From the NCBI GenBank assembly GCA_021780075.1, contig JAJXZL010000045.1, positions 1 to 64,000 of the forward strand: a DNA stretch of 64,000 nucleotides. Direction: 5' to 3'. Numbering within the stretch: position 1 is the stretch's first letter; each line of letters opens with the position of its first letter. This stretch comes from Acidobacteriota bacterium (GTDB lineage: Bacteria > Acidobacteriota > Terriglobia > Terriglobales > Acidobacteriaceae). This document shows, piece by piece, positions 31,977 to 41,966 of this stretch. The notes beneath the pieces are model-generated. The model was not told where the DNA came from. It saw nothing but the letters and a program-made list of their open reading frames with translations, and ran no database searches. The translations under genes were made by a program, and so were the position numbers.

Positions 31977-34900
31977 TTACCGTCCTGAGACAGAGTAAAG
32001 TCGCACGGGCCCGAGCAGTCCCGACGCCAGCAGCGGCGAGTTTGCGTGGTACGGCTTCACGTCTGCAAACGTATAGGCAGTTGCGCCCGGCTGCTGATCG
32101 CCGATCATCCGGTTGACCCACGCATTCGTCACCTTGATGGTGATCTCGTTCGCGCCCGGCTTGAGCGCGCTCGTCGCGTCCACGCGGTACGGAGTGTGCC
32201 ACACAACGCCCAGCGGCTTGCCGTTGATCTCAACCTGAGCCAGGTTCTTCACATTGCCCAGGTCAATCCAGACCTTCGCGCCCTTCTTGAACCACGACAC
32301 CGGCGCGTTCACCGTGCGCGTGTAGGTGCCCGTTCCAGAGAAGTACTTCACGCCCGCGTCCTGGTTTTCGCTCCACGACGAAAGCCTGTCGAGCGTAATG
32401 GATGCAGGCGCGCCCCAGTTCGGAGGAAAGCTCACCTTCCACGGGCCGTCCACTGTGGCGAGCTGCGTTTCCGTCTCCGGGTGCAACGTGCGCGAAAGCA
32501 CGCTGGTCGGCTTGCGGAAGACAACAAACACGGTGCCCCACGGCTCAAGCGTCAACGGCACTGTGGTGCGTCCATCCGCAATCGTGTAGGACGCCGGCTC
32601 CGTCTTGCCCGTCTCGGCATACCACAACTCCGGCTCCTTGCCGGTTACGCGGAAGGTTGCCTCCACCTGCTCGTTGCGGTCGTTGCGGTTGTCCACAAAG
32701 TAGAGGTCTCCATCTGCCGTCTTGCGATGCGCAAACAGCAGGTACGTGTCGCTTTCCGGCTTCGTGTAATCGAAGTCCTTCGCGACATGCAGCGCGGTAA
32801 ACACATCGCCAAGATCCTGGCCCGCATACACCGTGCCCTTGCCCACCTTGTGCACGCCCGAGCCATCGCCAAACAACTCGTCGCTCAGCTTGCTGAACTT
32901 GGCATGATCGTCAGCGAGGCTTGGATCGTCATTCGGCTTGGGCCCGGCCACCACAGCGCCCTCCGTCACCAGCTTGTGAATCGCGCGCAGCACCGGCAGC
33001 GACATATGGCGGCTGTACGGCGCAAGGCCCAGGACGCGATACTCCGTACCGCCCGGCGTCACGATGCGCCCGTCGCGCACGCTCAGCTCATGAATCAGGG
33101 CGTCGGCATTAATGTAGTCGAAGCCATAACCATCCGGCACTTCAGGCGACTTGTGCTCATAGATCGCAGTCAGATTTGAGTCTTCGCCGTAGAAGTACAC
33201 GAGGTCCGCACCAAAGTGCCCCTGTTGCAGCATGTAGCTGGAGCGCGCCAGGTAATTGATCCACGGCCCGGCCTCTTCCGCCCACGTCTCGTTGCGGTTG
33301 AACCACTGGCCGTACGGCCCAAGCGTCAGCCCCGGAGCCTTGCCGACCAGCGGCTGGTGCGCGGACTCGTGAATCACGAAACGATTGATGCCGTTCAGCA
33401 GTTCCTGGTCTGCGGTTGGCTTCAGCGTTGCAGGGGACCACGCCCAGGGCGCTGCGGCTGCGGTCATTGACTCCGCGGCGGCTAGATTCTGGCCGTAGAT
33501 GTGCGCCACCGACGCTGACTCGCGATCATCCGCGTTGTAGCCGTACTGGATCTTGTTCACTCCCGGAGTCTGCGTCCACATCGCGCTCATGGGCACTTCG
33601 TTGAACTTCTTCACTTCCATGCCATCGGCAACAAACGCGCGACCGGACTCGTGCGACTCGCCGTAGTGGCCCATGTGCCACTCATGCAACGTGTCTTCAA
33701 GCTGGCCGTAGTGCTCATCGGCAATCAAGTCGCCGATGGTCTTGCGGAAGTCCCACAGGAACTGGTCGCTGGCCTGCGCGCTCTCAACCACCTGTCCGGT
33801 AAGTACAGGCATCCAGGGCACCGGATCGTAGCCGCGGCGCTTCTTGAACTGGTCGATCATGTTGTCGGTCCAGTTTTGCGAACCCGCCTCCCAGCTATCG
33901 TTGATGACGTACTTGATCCCGCGCTTGCCCATGAAGTCTGCACCGACCGTCTCCTTGTAGCTGTTCAGGTAGGTCTCCATGTACTGCCGCACGTAACGCC
34001 GGTCGAGCTTGTCGACCTCAAGGCCCGTGGCTTCAGCCGTCGCGGGGTGGTTGGTGATGCCCAGCAGCGAATAACCAAAGCGAAGCACGACCCAATTGCC
34101 TGCAGGCGGTGTCCAGTCCAGCGTGCCATCTGGATGCATCTTCGAGGTCAGATCGATCACATCCGCCCTGTTCACCGCATCGCTGGCAGAAACAGGGGCC
34201 GTGGCAAAGCCGTAGAGATCCGGCACGGGCACAAAAGCTGCCTTCTCTTCAAAGCGATTCACGCGCGCACCGGGATGCAAAACCAACTCGGCAATTTCAT
34301 ACCGGGTGGGAGGCGGACCGAAGCGGATGCCAAAGGAAGCAGGATCAAGACCCGCAGCCCATGCCGGCGGAGCCGGAGACGGTGTGCGCTTGAAAGTGAC
34401 GCGAAAATATTTTGCGGTGACGGCAGGAAAGGAGATCGTGTCCTCCGCCGCTTCACGCCCGTTCAGTTCGGCAACGTGCCGGAAGTTCTGTCCATCGTCG
34501 CTGACCTCCAGTGCTTTTTCAGGCGCAGAGACGCCGTAGACCATCGACACAAGGAGGCTTGGATCCCTGGTCACAAGGGTAATGGCGCGCATGGTCGTGG
34601 GCTGGTCAAACTCGTACTGAATCCACGCATCCTTTCCCGGCTCGGGAAGAGCAATCCCGGTCACTTTCTCAAGGTCGCCATCACTCAACATCGCAATGTC
34701 CGGCGAGCCGCCGCTGGCTGTAATCTTCGGGTGCAGCGATGCGGCAGACACATCGCTCGCGGCCCGGCGATAGGCAACCACAGCCGAATCCGCATAAAAC
34801 TGCGGAGGCTTCTTGGCATCGTCCGGTCCGCCGGGCGAGTCGTCGAGTGCCACGTTCTGAAACGCTCCTGTAATCGTCGGCGGATGAACCAGCGTGCCGG

Positions 34901-35366
34901 TGAACGGCTTGCCGCCCTCAACATCCGTCTCGCTCCACACATACTTCTTCATGCCCTGCGACGGAGGCACCCACGGACCACCCGACTCGCTCCAGCCCGG
35001 CGACCCCGCAATGGCCTCTTCCATGCCCAGTTGATCGGCCAGCGTCGTGGCATATTTGAAGGCGTCCTTCCACGCCGGCGTCATGTACGCCAGCCGCTGC
35101 TTCACCACCTGCGGTGTCTCCAGGGCTGCGTCAAAGTTCTGGAACCCCGCGATCCCCACGCGGTGCATCCACTCCAGGTCCAGCTTGATGCCTTCCTGGG
35201 TGATATTGCCGTTCATCCAGTGCCACCACACCCGCGGCCGCGCACTTGCCGGCGGATTTTCAAATCCACCCTTGAGCGAATCGGGCTGGTTCTGTGCCGG
35301 GGCAGAGCCCAGGCACGCGATTAGCGCCGTGCTCGCCAGGATCAGCTTCATCGCGCAGTGCCTCAT
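31977..35366 (-). CDS. GH106-like alpha-L-rhamnosidase, secreted
   Basis: A 1129-residue secreted glycosidase of the GH106 type. It has a signal peptide ending in SAPAQ and a characteristic beginning (ENPPASARPRVWWHWMNGNITQEGIKLDLEWM). The catalytic barrel follows, with beta-sandwich domains and a C-terminal galactose-binding-like segment with VWIDLGNVKNLAQVEINGKPLGVVWH. GH106 enzymes release L-rhamnose from rhamnogalacturonan or glycosides. The ATG at 35366 is chosen because AAGGAG is about 7 bases upstream. It is divergent from a second GH106-like gene. A single terminator follows. Confidence 0.85.
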   Translation of the reverse strand: MRHCAMKLILASTALIACLGSAPAQNQPDSLKGGFENPPASARPRVWWHWMNGNITQEGIKLDLEWMHRVGIAGFQNFDAALETPQVVKQRLAYMTPAWKDAFKYATTLADQLGMEEAIAGSPGWSESGGPWVPPSQGMKKYVWSETDVEGGKPFTGTLVHPPTITGAFQNVALDDSPGGPDDAKKPPQFYADSAVVAYRRAASDVSAASLHPKITASGGSPDIAMLSDGDLEKVTGIALPEPGKDAWIQYEFDQPTTMRAITLVTRDPSLLVSMVYGVSAPEKALEVSDDGQNFRHVAELNGREAAEDTISFPAVTAKYFRVTFKRTPSPAPPAWAAGLDPASFGIRFGPPPTRYEIAELVLHPGARVNRFEEKAAFVPVPDLYGFATAPVSASDAVNRADVIDLTSKMHPDGTLDWTPPAGNWVVLRFGYSLLGITNHPATAEATGLEVDKLDRRYVRQYMETYLNSYKETVGADFMGKRGIKYVINDSWEAGSQNWTDNMIDQFKKRRGYDPVPWMPVLTGQVVESAQASDQFLWDFRKTIGDLIADEHYGQLEDTLHEWHMGHYGESHESGRAFVADGMEVKKFNEVPMSAMWTQTPGVNKIQYGYNADDRESASVAHIYGQNLAAAESMTAAAAPWAWSPATLKPTADQELLNGINRFVIHESAHQPLVGKAPGLTLGPYGQWFNRNETWAEEAGPWINYLARSSYMLQQGHFGADLVYFYGEDSNLTAIYEHKSPEVPDGYGFDYINADALIHELSVRDGRIVTPGGTEYRVLGLAPYSRHMSLPVLRAIHKLVTEGAVVAGPKPNDDPSLADDHAKFSKLSDELFGDGSGVHKVGKGTVYAGQDLGDVFTALHVAKDFDYTKPESDTYLLFAHRKTADGDLYFVDNRNDRNEQVEATFRVTGKEPELWYAETGKTEPASYTIADGRTTVPLTLEPWGTVFVVFRKPTSVLSRTLHPETETQLATVDGPWKVSFPPNWGAPASITLDRLSSWSENQDAGVKYFSGTGTYTRTVNAPVSWFKKGAKVWIDLGNVKNLAQVEINGKPLGVVWHTPYRVDATSALKPGANEITIKVTNAWVNRMIGDQQPGATAYTFADVKPYHANSPLLASGLLGPVRLYSVSGR

Positions 35367-35704
35367 GTTGTTCTCCTTCGCGGGCATCCCTTTGCGGCTG
35401 GTTGCAGTCGCCGCACTCCAGAGTTCAATCCGCCTCTACAGCAGCGATCCAGAGAGATGTTTCCGAGCGCTAAAACCTTAACATGCAAGACATAATATTC
35501 GGAAGGAAACAAATTCATCATTTGAATTCATGGCTAAGATAGACGCAGGAGGCCCGTCCGGAATCCTGCCGCCTGACGGCTCCGCTCCTTTGCAATTCCC
35601 GACCCGCTCTGCTACCAAGGAACGGGCCGATTGCGGCCACCGGAAACCGCGCCGCACATCTGCCGCGGCTGCTTCAAGCAGCAATTTATGGAGGTTCAGC
35701 TCTC
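35367..35704. other. Divergent intergenic region between the two GH106-like genes
   Basis: A 338-base gap. Most is GC-rich without features. An AT-rich patch at about 35485-35540 contains AAATTC-ATCATTT-GAATT, a short dyad, which may hold promoters or an operator for one or both genes. GGAGG at about 35690 is the ribosome-binding site of the right gene. No riboswitch or RNA gene was recognised. Confidence 0.4.
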
Positions 35705-38539
35705 ATGTCGCGATCCCTCGTTGCAGGCTGCCAATACCTCTCCAGCCGTCTTCCTCTTGTGCCGCAGCTTCTTTTTCTCGCAATCGGACTGCTCCTGGGC
35801 CGGCCCGCCCTGGCGCAGGCGACCGAGGGCATCGACGCTCTTCATCGCAGCTTTGCCAATCCGCCGGACTCAAGCCGCATCATGATGCGCTGGTGGTGGT
35901 TCGGGCCCGCTGCCACCCGGCCGGAGATCACGCGCGAACTTGAGCAGATGAAGACCGGCGGCATCGGCGGCGTTGAAATTGCCAATCTCTATGCCCTCGC
36001 GCTGGACGATCCCGCGACCGGATTTCGCAATACGCCCTTTCTCTCCGGCGAGCATCTGGACACACTGCGCTTTGCCGCGCAGGAGGCCCGGCGGCTGGGG
36101 CTCCGCGTGGATGTGACGCTGGGCAGCGGCTGGCCGCTGGGTGGTCCGCACATTCCCGTCACGCAGGCCGCGGGCAAGCTGCGCGTGGAAAAGTACGCGA
36201 TTACGCCCGGCACGACATACGCGCTCGCCCCGCCCATGGAAGCCGGTGAGGCTGGAATTTCAGCGTACCTGCTTCCCGCATCCGCCACTGCGGACCAGAT
36301 TGCGCAGGCACAGCCCCTCGCGGCGCTGAATTCCGGCCGCTACACGTTCAAGGCCAGCACACAGCCGCGCACGCTGATCTGCTTCATCTCCAGCCGCACG
36401 GGCATGGTGGTCAAGCGGCCATCCGTCGGCGCAGCGGGCTTTGTGCTGGACCACTACGACGCTGCCGCAACGGCAACCCACCTGCACGCAGTGGGAGACA
36501 AGCTGCTCTCTGCCTTCGGCGATCAGCCGCCGTATGCCGTCTTCAGCGACAGCCTTGAAGACTACGGATCAGACTGGAGTCCCGCTCTGCTCGACGAATT
36601 CCAACGCCGTCGTGGCTACGATCTGCGCCCGCATCTGCTGGCCCTGGTCGCAGACGCCGGGCCAGACACCGCCGCTGTCCGTCATGACTGGGGCCGCACC
36701 CTCACCGAAATGGCCGATGACGGATTTCTCAAGCCGCTGCACGCCTGGGCGCAGCAACACCACACGCTGTTGCGCTCGCAGACCTACGGATTTCCCCCCG
36801 TCACGCTGTCAAGCAACCGGTTTGCCGATCTGCCGGAAGGCGAAGGCAAGGCCACGTTCGAGATGTGGCGCGAATTCTCTGACACCCGATGGGCTGCCTC
36901 TGCCGGGCACCTGTTTCATCATCCGGTTATCTCCTCTGAGACGTGGACATGGCTGCACTCGCCCGCGTTTCGCGCCACGCCGATGGACATGAAGGCCGAG
37001 GCAGACCTGCATTTTCTGCAAGGCATCAACCAGCTCGTCGGGCACGGCTGGCCCTACTCCGCGCCGCAGGCAACCGAGCCAGGATGGCGCATGTACGCCG
37101 CCGCCGCGCTCAATGCGCATAATCCCTGGTACTTTGCCATGCCCGATCTCGCCCGCTATCTGCAGCGCGTCAGCTTTGCGCTGCGCCAGGGAGAGCCCGC
37201 CAACGACGTCGCGCTGCTGCTGCCGAATGACGACGCGTGGGCCTCATTCAAGGCGGGATTTCATCAGCGCTCGTCGCCCACTTCTCCCGGCGGCTTCGAT
37301 CAGACCGGCTCCAACGTGACCATCGACGAGCAAATGGACAAGATCCTCGGCAAGCAGGTCATCGCGCAGATTCTCGATGCCGGCTTCAACGTGGACTTCA
37401 TCGACGCGGACGCCATTGACAGCGTTGGCATTCCCTATCGCGTGCTCGTTCTGCCCGCCGTAGACAGGCTGCCCGTAACCACCTACGAAAACATTCTCGC
37501 GTTCGCGCGCAAGGGAGGCATCGTGATTGCCACGCGGCGCCTGCCGGCCACCGCGCCCGGCTTAGTGCACGCCGCCGAAGACTCCGCGCGCATCAGCCAG
37601 TTGTCGCAGACGCTCTTTCATGGCAGCGTGCCTTCCGCGCATTTCATTCAGGATGAAACCCAGCTTGGCACAAGTCTGGCAGCGCATCTCGCGCCCGATA
37701 TGACCCTGTCTCCGCACACGCCACAGATCGGCTTCATCCATCGCAAACTCGCCGGCGGCAATCTCTACTTTGTCGCCAACACGTCCAATGAGGCAAAGCA
37801 TGTGCAGGCGCAATTCCGCGATGGCGCGCGTCACGCGGAGATGTGGAATGCCTTCTCAGGCGCGGTGTCCGGCCTGCCCGACGCGCAGCACATCGATCTC
37901 GACCTGGCTCCCTACGAGTCGCGCCTGATCTACTTTTCCGATGCAGCCATGGCCGGCGCGCCGCAGGCCGACAGGCACGAGACCGTCCGCATGGATCTGT
38001 CGCGCCAGTGGCAGATCACGTTCGGCGAAACCGGATTGTCGGCGGATCAGGATCGCCTTGCGTCCTGGAGCGACGATGCGAAAACGCAGTTCTACTCCGG
38101 CCTGGCGACGTATCGCAAGCGCTTCAACCTGCGGAGCGCAAGCCTGCCGCAGGGCACAAGGCTCCTGCTCGACTTCGGCCCCGGAACGCCGGAAGCTCTG
38201 CCTTCGCCCCCGGGCCAGAACAATATGCGCGCCTATCTTGTCCCCCCGGTGCGCGAGGCCGCTGAAGTCTATGTCAATGGCAAACGCGCCGGTGTCGTGT
38301 GGCATCCGCCATTCCGCCTCGATGTAACCGCGTATTTGCACGAGGGCGAAAACGACCTGCGCATCGTGGTCGGCAACACGGCCATCAATGCGCTCGCTGG
38401 CCAACCGTTGCCCGACTACCGGCTGCTGCGCGACCGCTACGGACTGCTCTTCATCCCGCAGGACATGCAAAATCTGCGCCCCTTGCCCTCGGGCATGCTG
38501 GGGCCCGTCACCCTGATTCAATCTGCCACGGTCCCATAG
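35705..38539 (+). CDS. GH106-like glycoside hydrolase, secreted
   Basis: A 944-residue protein with a signal peptide (PQLLFLAIGLLLGRPALAQ). The beginning SFANPPDSSRIMMRWWWFGPAATRPEITRELEQMKTGGIGG and the end with AEVYVNGKRAGVVWHPPFRLDVT are GH106-like, but it is shorter and only distantly like its neighbour, so the two are not recent duplicates. The middle part has VFSDSLEDYGSDWSPALLDEFQRRRGYD, which corresponds to the rhamnosidase catalytic region of GH106 relatives. Probably acts on a rhamnose-containing glycan. GGAGG precedes the ATG. Confidence 0.8.
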   Translation: MSRSLVAGCQYLSSRLPLVPQLLFLAIGLLLGRPALAQATEGIDALHRSFANPPDSSRIMMRWWWFGPAATRPEITRELEQMKTGGIGGVEIANLYALALDDPATGFRNTPFLSGEHLDTLRFAAQEARRLGLRVDVTLGSGWPLGGPHIPVTQAAGKLRVEKYAITPGTTYALAPPMEAGEAGISAYLLPASATADQIAQAQPLAALNSGRYTFKASTQPRTLICFISSRTGMVVKRPSVGAAGFVLDHYDAAATATHLHAVGDKLLSAFGDQPPYAVFSDSLEDYGSDWSPALLDEFQRRRGYDLRPHLLALVADAGPDTAAVRHDWGRTLTEMADDGFLKPLHAWAQQHHTLLRSQTYGFPPVTLSSNRFADLPEGEGKATFEMWREFSDTRWAASAGHLFHHPVISSETWTWLHSPAFRATPMDMKAEADLHFLQGINQLVGHGWPYSAPQATEPGWRMYAAAALNAHNPWYFAMPDLARYLQRVSFALRQGEPANDVALLLPNDDAWASFKAGFHQRSSPTSPGGFDQTGSNVTIDEQMDKILGKQVIAQILDAGFNVDFIDADAIDSVGIPYRVLVLPAVDRLPVTTYENILAFARKGGIVIATRRLPATAPGLVHAAEDSARISQLSQTLFHGSVPSAHFIQDETQLGTSLAAHLAPDMTLSPHTPQIGFIHRKLAGGNLYFVANTSNEAKHVQAQFRDGARHAEMWNAFSGAVSGLPDAQHIDLDLAPYESRLIYFSDAAMAGAPQADRHETVRMDLSRQWQITFGETGLSADQDRLASWSDDAKTQFYSGLATYRKRFNLRSASLPQGTRLLLDFGPGTPEALPSPPGQNNMRAYLVPPVREAAEVYVNGKRAGVVWHPPFRLDVTAYLHEGENDLRIVVGNTAINALAGQPLPDYRLLRDRYGLLFIPQDMQNLRPLPSGMLGPVTLIQSATVP

Positions 38540-38714
38540 GCATCCGCTTCGTGCCATCTACATCTACCCGCCACCGTTCGGCAAGGCCTTCTCAATGATC
38601 GAAAGCTCTCACTTCCAAGCGACAAAACGCGTTCTGGCCTCGTCAGTGCTGCTTCCCTTGCACTCCGCGCGCTCGAGTGTGGCAGAGTGTTTATGTAGGA
38701 GCTACACTCGTTCC

Positions 38715-38999
38715 ATGATGTCCCAGCCCATGCGTCCCGCCCTGATCGCAGCCCTTTGCGCTCTGCCACCATGGGCAGATGCCCAGACAGGCAGCGACGA
38801 CGAGGCCGCACAGTATGCCTCCGCAGCGCAGCGGGCTCTGGCCGTCTTTCAAGAGCTTCGCAGTTCCACTCCCGCCACGCTCCGCAAGCCGAACACAGAC
38901 GACGAAATCACGCAGGCGCCAAACCGCAAACGTGATTCACGGAGCGTACTGCAACGTGCATGCAGCCGATACAGTTCTACTGTTTTTCTTAGGGGGTAG
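38715..38999 (+). CDS. Possible small secreted protein
   Basis: A 94-residue open frame with a short signal-peptide-like start (MRPALIAALCALPPWADAQ) and a polar, Ala- and Ser-rich remainder. TAGGAG is about 14 bases upstream of the ATG. I do not recognise it. It sits in the 466-base gap between the GH106-like gene and lutA, ends 6 bases before lutA, and may simply be an open frame in GC-rich DNA. The rest of the gap (38540-38714) shows nothing. Confidence 0.3.
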   Translation: MMSQPMRPALIAALCALPPWADAQTGSDDEAAQYASAAQRALAVFQELRSSTPATLRKPNTDDEITQAPNRKRDSRSVLQRACSRYSSTVFLRG

Positions 39000-39005
39000 C
39001 ATCCA

Positions 39006-39755
39006 TTGCGTGTTTCGCTTTTTATCACCTGCTATAACGACACGTTGTTCCCTGAAACCGGCAAAGCAGTCGTCCGCCTGCTGGAGAGGCTGGGCCACAC
39101 CGTCGAGTTCCGCAAGGAGCAGACCTGCTGCGGCCAGATGCACTGGAACACCGGATACCTCAAGGAAGCCATCCCCATCATCCGCCACTTTGTGAACGTC
39201 TACCGCGATGCGGAGACCATTGTCGCGCCGTCAAGCTCCTGTGTTTCCATGATGCGCGACCACTACATGAAGGCTGCGGAGCTCGCGCAGGACGCAAAGC
39301 TCGCCGCCGATGTCGAGTCGCTTCTTCCGCGCGTGTATGAATTCACTGAGTTCCTGGTAAAGAAACTGGGCGTCGAAGATGTGGGAGCAACGTTTCCGCA
39401 CAAGGTCACCTACCACACCAGTTGCCACTCGCAGCGCAGCCTTCATCTCGGAGACATTCCCATCCGCCTGCTCAAACAGGTGCGCAGCCTTGAACTGTTG
39501 CCGCTTGAAAATCCCCAGGAGTGCTGCGGCTTCGGCGGAACATTCTCCATCAAGAATCCCGATGTATCCTCGGCCATGCTCGCAGACAAAGTGCGCACCG
39601 TGCTCAACACCGGCGCCGAGGTCTGCACCGCCGTGGACAACTCCTGCCTGATGCACATCTACGGATCGCTCCATCGCCAGCGCACCTTCGTGCGAACCGC
39701 GCACATCGCCGAGATTCTAGCCTCAACCGCAGGCGCGCAGGAGGACGGCAAGTGA
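39006..39755 (+). CDS. lutA: L-lactate utilization protein LutA (CCG-domain subunit)
   Basis: A 249-residue subunit of the LutABC L-lactate oxidase complex. It has two CCG domains, with CCGQMHWNTGY and CCGFGGTFSIKNPDVS plus the preceding SSSCVSMM and NSCLMH. LutA is thought to bind an Fe-S cluster or heterodisulfide-type centre. It starts with TTG at 39006; GGGGGT lies about 8 bases upstream. The stop overlaps the lutB start (GTGA). It is the first gene of the three-gene lut operon; no lactate permease or LutR is adjacent. Confidence 0.9.
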   Translation: MRVSLFITCYNDTLFPETGKAVVRLLERLGHTVEFRKEQTCCGQMHWNTGYLKEAIPIIRHFVNVYRDAETIVAPSSSCVSMMRDHYMKAAELAQDAKLAADVESLLPRVYEFTEFLVKKLGVEDVGATFPHKVTYHTSCHSQRSLHLGDIPIRLLKQVRSLELLPLENPQECCGFGGTFSIKNPDVSSAMLADKVRTVLNTGAEVCTAVDNSCLMHIYGSLHRQRTFVRTAHIAEILASTAGAQEDGK

Positions 39756-41257
39756 AAGAGCAAGCCCATTCTCCGTGGTCAAACCGCAGCTTTCCTGAGG
39801 CAGCAAAAGATCTCCTCGCCGATTCGCAGATTCGCCGCAACGTTCGCCACGCCACCAATATCATTCAGGCCAAGCGCAATCGGGTTGTCGGCGAACTCCC
39901 GGACTGGGAGCAGTTGCGCGTTTCCGGAGCCGCAATTCGCGCCCATGCACTCGCGCATCTTGACCACTATCTCGCGCAGTTTGAAGACAACTGCACGCGC
40001 GCCGGCGGCCATGTTCACTGGGCGCGCGACGCCGCTGAAGCCAATCGCATCATTCTCGAACTGATCCAGCGCCACTCCGCAAAGGAAGTCATCAAGATCA
40101 AGACCATGACCTCGGAAGAGATCGGTCTGAATCGCAATCTTGAGGCCAACGGAATCCATCCGCATGAGACGGACCTCGCCGAGCTCATCATTCAACTCGG
40201 CCACGACAAGCCTTCTCACTTTGTCGTCCCGGCGCTGCACAAGAACCGCCAGCAGGTCCGCGAAATCTTCCAGCGTGAAATGCACCTGCCCGATCTCGGC
40301 GAGCAGCCTGAAGACCTTGCCTCCGCCGCGCGCACCTACCTGCGCGAAAAATATCTCCGCATCAAGGTCGCCGTCTCCGGCGCAAATTTCCTTGTCGCAG
40401 AAAACGGCGCCGTCTGCATCGTTGAGTCGGAAGGCAATGGGCGCATGTGCCTCACCCTGCCCGACGTGCTCATCTCGCTCGTCGGCATTGAGAAGGTTGT
40501 CCCGCGCTATCGCGATCTTGAAGTCTTTCTGCAGACGCTGCCGCGCTCGGCCACTGGCGAGCGCATGAATCCATACAACTCCATCTGGACCGGCGTGCAT
40601 GCCGGCGACGGCCCAAAAGAGTTCCACGTCGTTCTGCTCGACAACGGCCGCAGTCCGATTCTTGCCGACGGCGAGGCGCGCCAGACGCTGCAATGCATTC
40701 GCTGCGGCGCATGCCTGAATGCATGCCCCGTCTATCACCAGACCGGCGGCCACGCGTATGAGTCGGTCTATCCCGGCCCCATCGGCGCCATCCTCACACC
40801 GCAGCTTCACCAGATGAAAGACGCTCGCTCGCTTCCGTACGCCTCTTCGCTGTGCGGCGCGTGCTATGAAGTCTGCCCGGTCAAGATCAACATTCCCGAG
40901 GTGCTCATCCATCTGCGCGGCAAGGTTGTCCAGCAGGATCAGAAGACACTGGCCGGCAAGCTCGGCCTATGGAACATCGGCATGCAGGCCGCCGCCTTTC
41001 TCTTCGAGGACTCAACTCGCCTGTCGCTCGCGCAACACCTCGGGCAAATCGGCCAAAAAGTCGTCGTGTCAAAAAATGGATTCATCGAGCATCTACCGCT
41101 CATGCTCTCCGGCTGGACGCAGACGCGCGACCTGCGCCCGCTTCCCGCGCAGAGTTTCCGCGACTGGTGGGCCCAGCGCGAAAAGGCAAAGCCCGGCGCA
41201 GCTTCGTCCTCCAGTCCGCAGCCCAGCAATGCCACGGAGAAGCCCCATGCCGAATAG
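39752..41257 (+). CDS. lutB: L-lactate utilization protein LutB (iron-sulfur subunit)
   Basis: A 501-residue subunit. The N-terminal LUD domain is at ~70-300, with EIGLNRNLEANGIHPHETDLAELIIQL. The central ferredoxin region has two [4Fe-4S] motifs, CIRCGACLNACPVY and CGACYEVCPVKINIP. A C-terminal tail rich in Ser/Ala/Pro follows. The GTG at 39752 overlaps the lutA stop (GTGA). It acts with LutA and LutC to oxidise L-lactate to pyruvate. It overlaps lutC by 11 bases. Confidence 0.92.
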   Translation: MKEQAHSPWSNRSFPEAAKDLLADSQIRRNVRHATNIIQAKRNRVVGELPDWEQLRVSGAAIRAHALAHLDHYLAQFEDNCTRAGGHVHWARDAAEANRIILELIQRHSAKEVIKIKTMTSEEIGLNRNLEANGIHPHETDLAELIIQLGHDKPSHFVVPALHKNRQQVREIFQREMHLPDLGEQPEDLASAARTYLREKYLRIKVAVSGANFLVAENGAVCIVESEGNGRMCLTLPDVLISLVGIEKVVPRYRDLEVFLQTLPRSATGERMNPYNSIWTGVHAGDGPKEFHVVLLDNGRSPILADGEARQTLQCIRCGACLNACPVYHQTGGHAYESVYPGPIGAILTPQLHQMKDARSLPYASSLCGACYEVCPVKINIPEVLIHLRGKVVQQDQKTLAGKLGLWNIGMQAAAFLFEDSTRLSLAQHLGQIGQKVVVSKNGFIEHLPLMLSGWTQTRDLRPLPAQSFRDWWAQREKAKPGAASSSSPQPSNATEKPHAE

Positions 41258-41906
41258 CTCAGACGCGCGCGACGCCATATTCAGCAGCATCCGCACCGCC
41301 CTGCAAGTTCCCGCAAACGCAGATACCGCCGCAGTCGCCGCCGAATACGCCGCCCTGCCGCGCCTTTACAAGCGCGAGGGAACCATGAACAGTGAGGCGC
41401 TGCTCGATCTGTTCACGCACCGCCTCGTCGAATACGATGCCGGTGTCTGTCGCATCTCCGCTGAAAACATCAGCCGCGAAATCGCGCGCATCCTCGGCGA
41501 GCGCGGACGCAAGCGCATCGCCATCCCCGATGGCCTGCCGCCGGAGTGGTTGCCTGCCGGATTCGATTTTCAAAATGCCTCGCGCTTCAACGAGCACCAG
41601 CTCGACCAGCTTGAAGGAGTACTCACCGGCTGCACCGTTGCCTGCGCTGAGACCGGCTCCATCGTCTTGCAGAACGCCGCCGCGCAAGGGCCGCGCAGCC
41701 TCACGCTGGTGCCCGATTTCCACCTTTGCGTGGTCTTTGCCGCGCAGGTCGTCGAGACGGTGCCCGAGTGCTTTGCCCGCCTCGACGCCACCGCCGCTCT
41801 GCCCACAACGTTTTTCTCCGGCCCATCCGCCACCGCGGACATCGAAATGACCCGCATCAAGGGCGTCCATGGCCCGCGCTTTCTTGACGTGCTCCTGGTT
41901 CTGTAG
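41247..41906 (+). CDS. lutC: L-lactate utilization protein LutC
   Basis: A 219-residue LUD-domain protein. The N-terminus (SDARDAIFSSIRTAL) and the core (GCTVACAETGSIVLQNAAAQGPRSLTLVPDFHLCVV, then ADIEMTRIKGVHGPRFLDVLLVL) are typical of LutC/YkgG. The ATG at 41247 lies inside lutB, with GGAGAAG upstream, so the three lut genes form one operon. The 60-base gap to purE contains the purE promoter, so transcription of purEK can start separately. Confidence 0.92.
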   Translation: MPNSSDARDAIFSSIRTALQVPANADTAAVAAEYAALPRLYKREGTMNSEALLDLFTHRLVEYDAGVCRISAENISREIARILGERGRKRIAIPDGLPPEWLPAGFDFQNASRFNEHQLDQLEGVLTGCTVACAETGSIVLQNAAAQGPRSLTLVPDFHLCVVFAAQVVETVPECFARLDATAALPTTFFSGPSATADIEMTRIKGVHGPRFLDVLLVL

Positions 41907-41954
41907 CGGTCGCCATAGAGCCGCCCCAGGCTTCGCGCCCAGCTCATTCGCTCG

Positions 41955-41960
41955 TATAAT
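41955..41960 (+). promoter_or_regulatory. -10 box of purE, possible leaderless start
   Basis: A perfect TATAAT ends 6 bases before the purE ATG at 41967, so the mRNA may begin on the start codon or one base away. The -35 at the right distance (TTCGCG, 41932-41937) is weak. No Shine-Dalgarno is visible before the ATG. Confidence 0.55.
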
Positions 41961-41966
41961 CAACCC

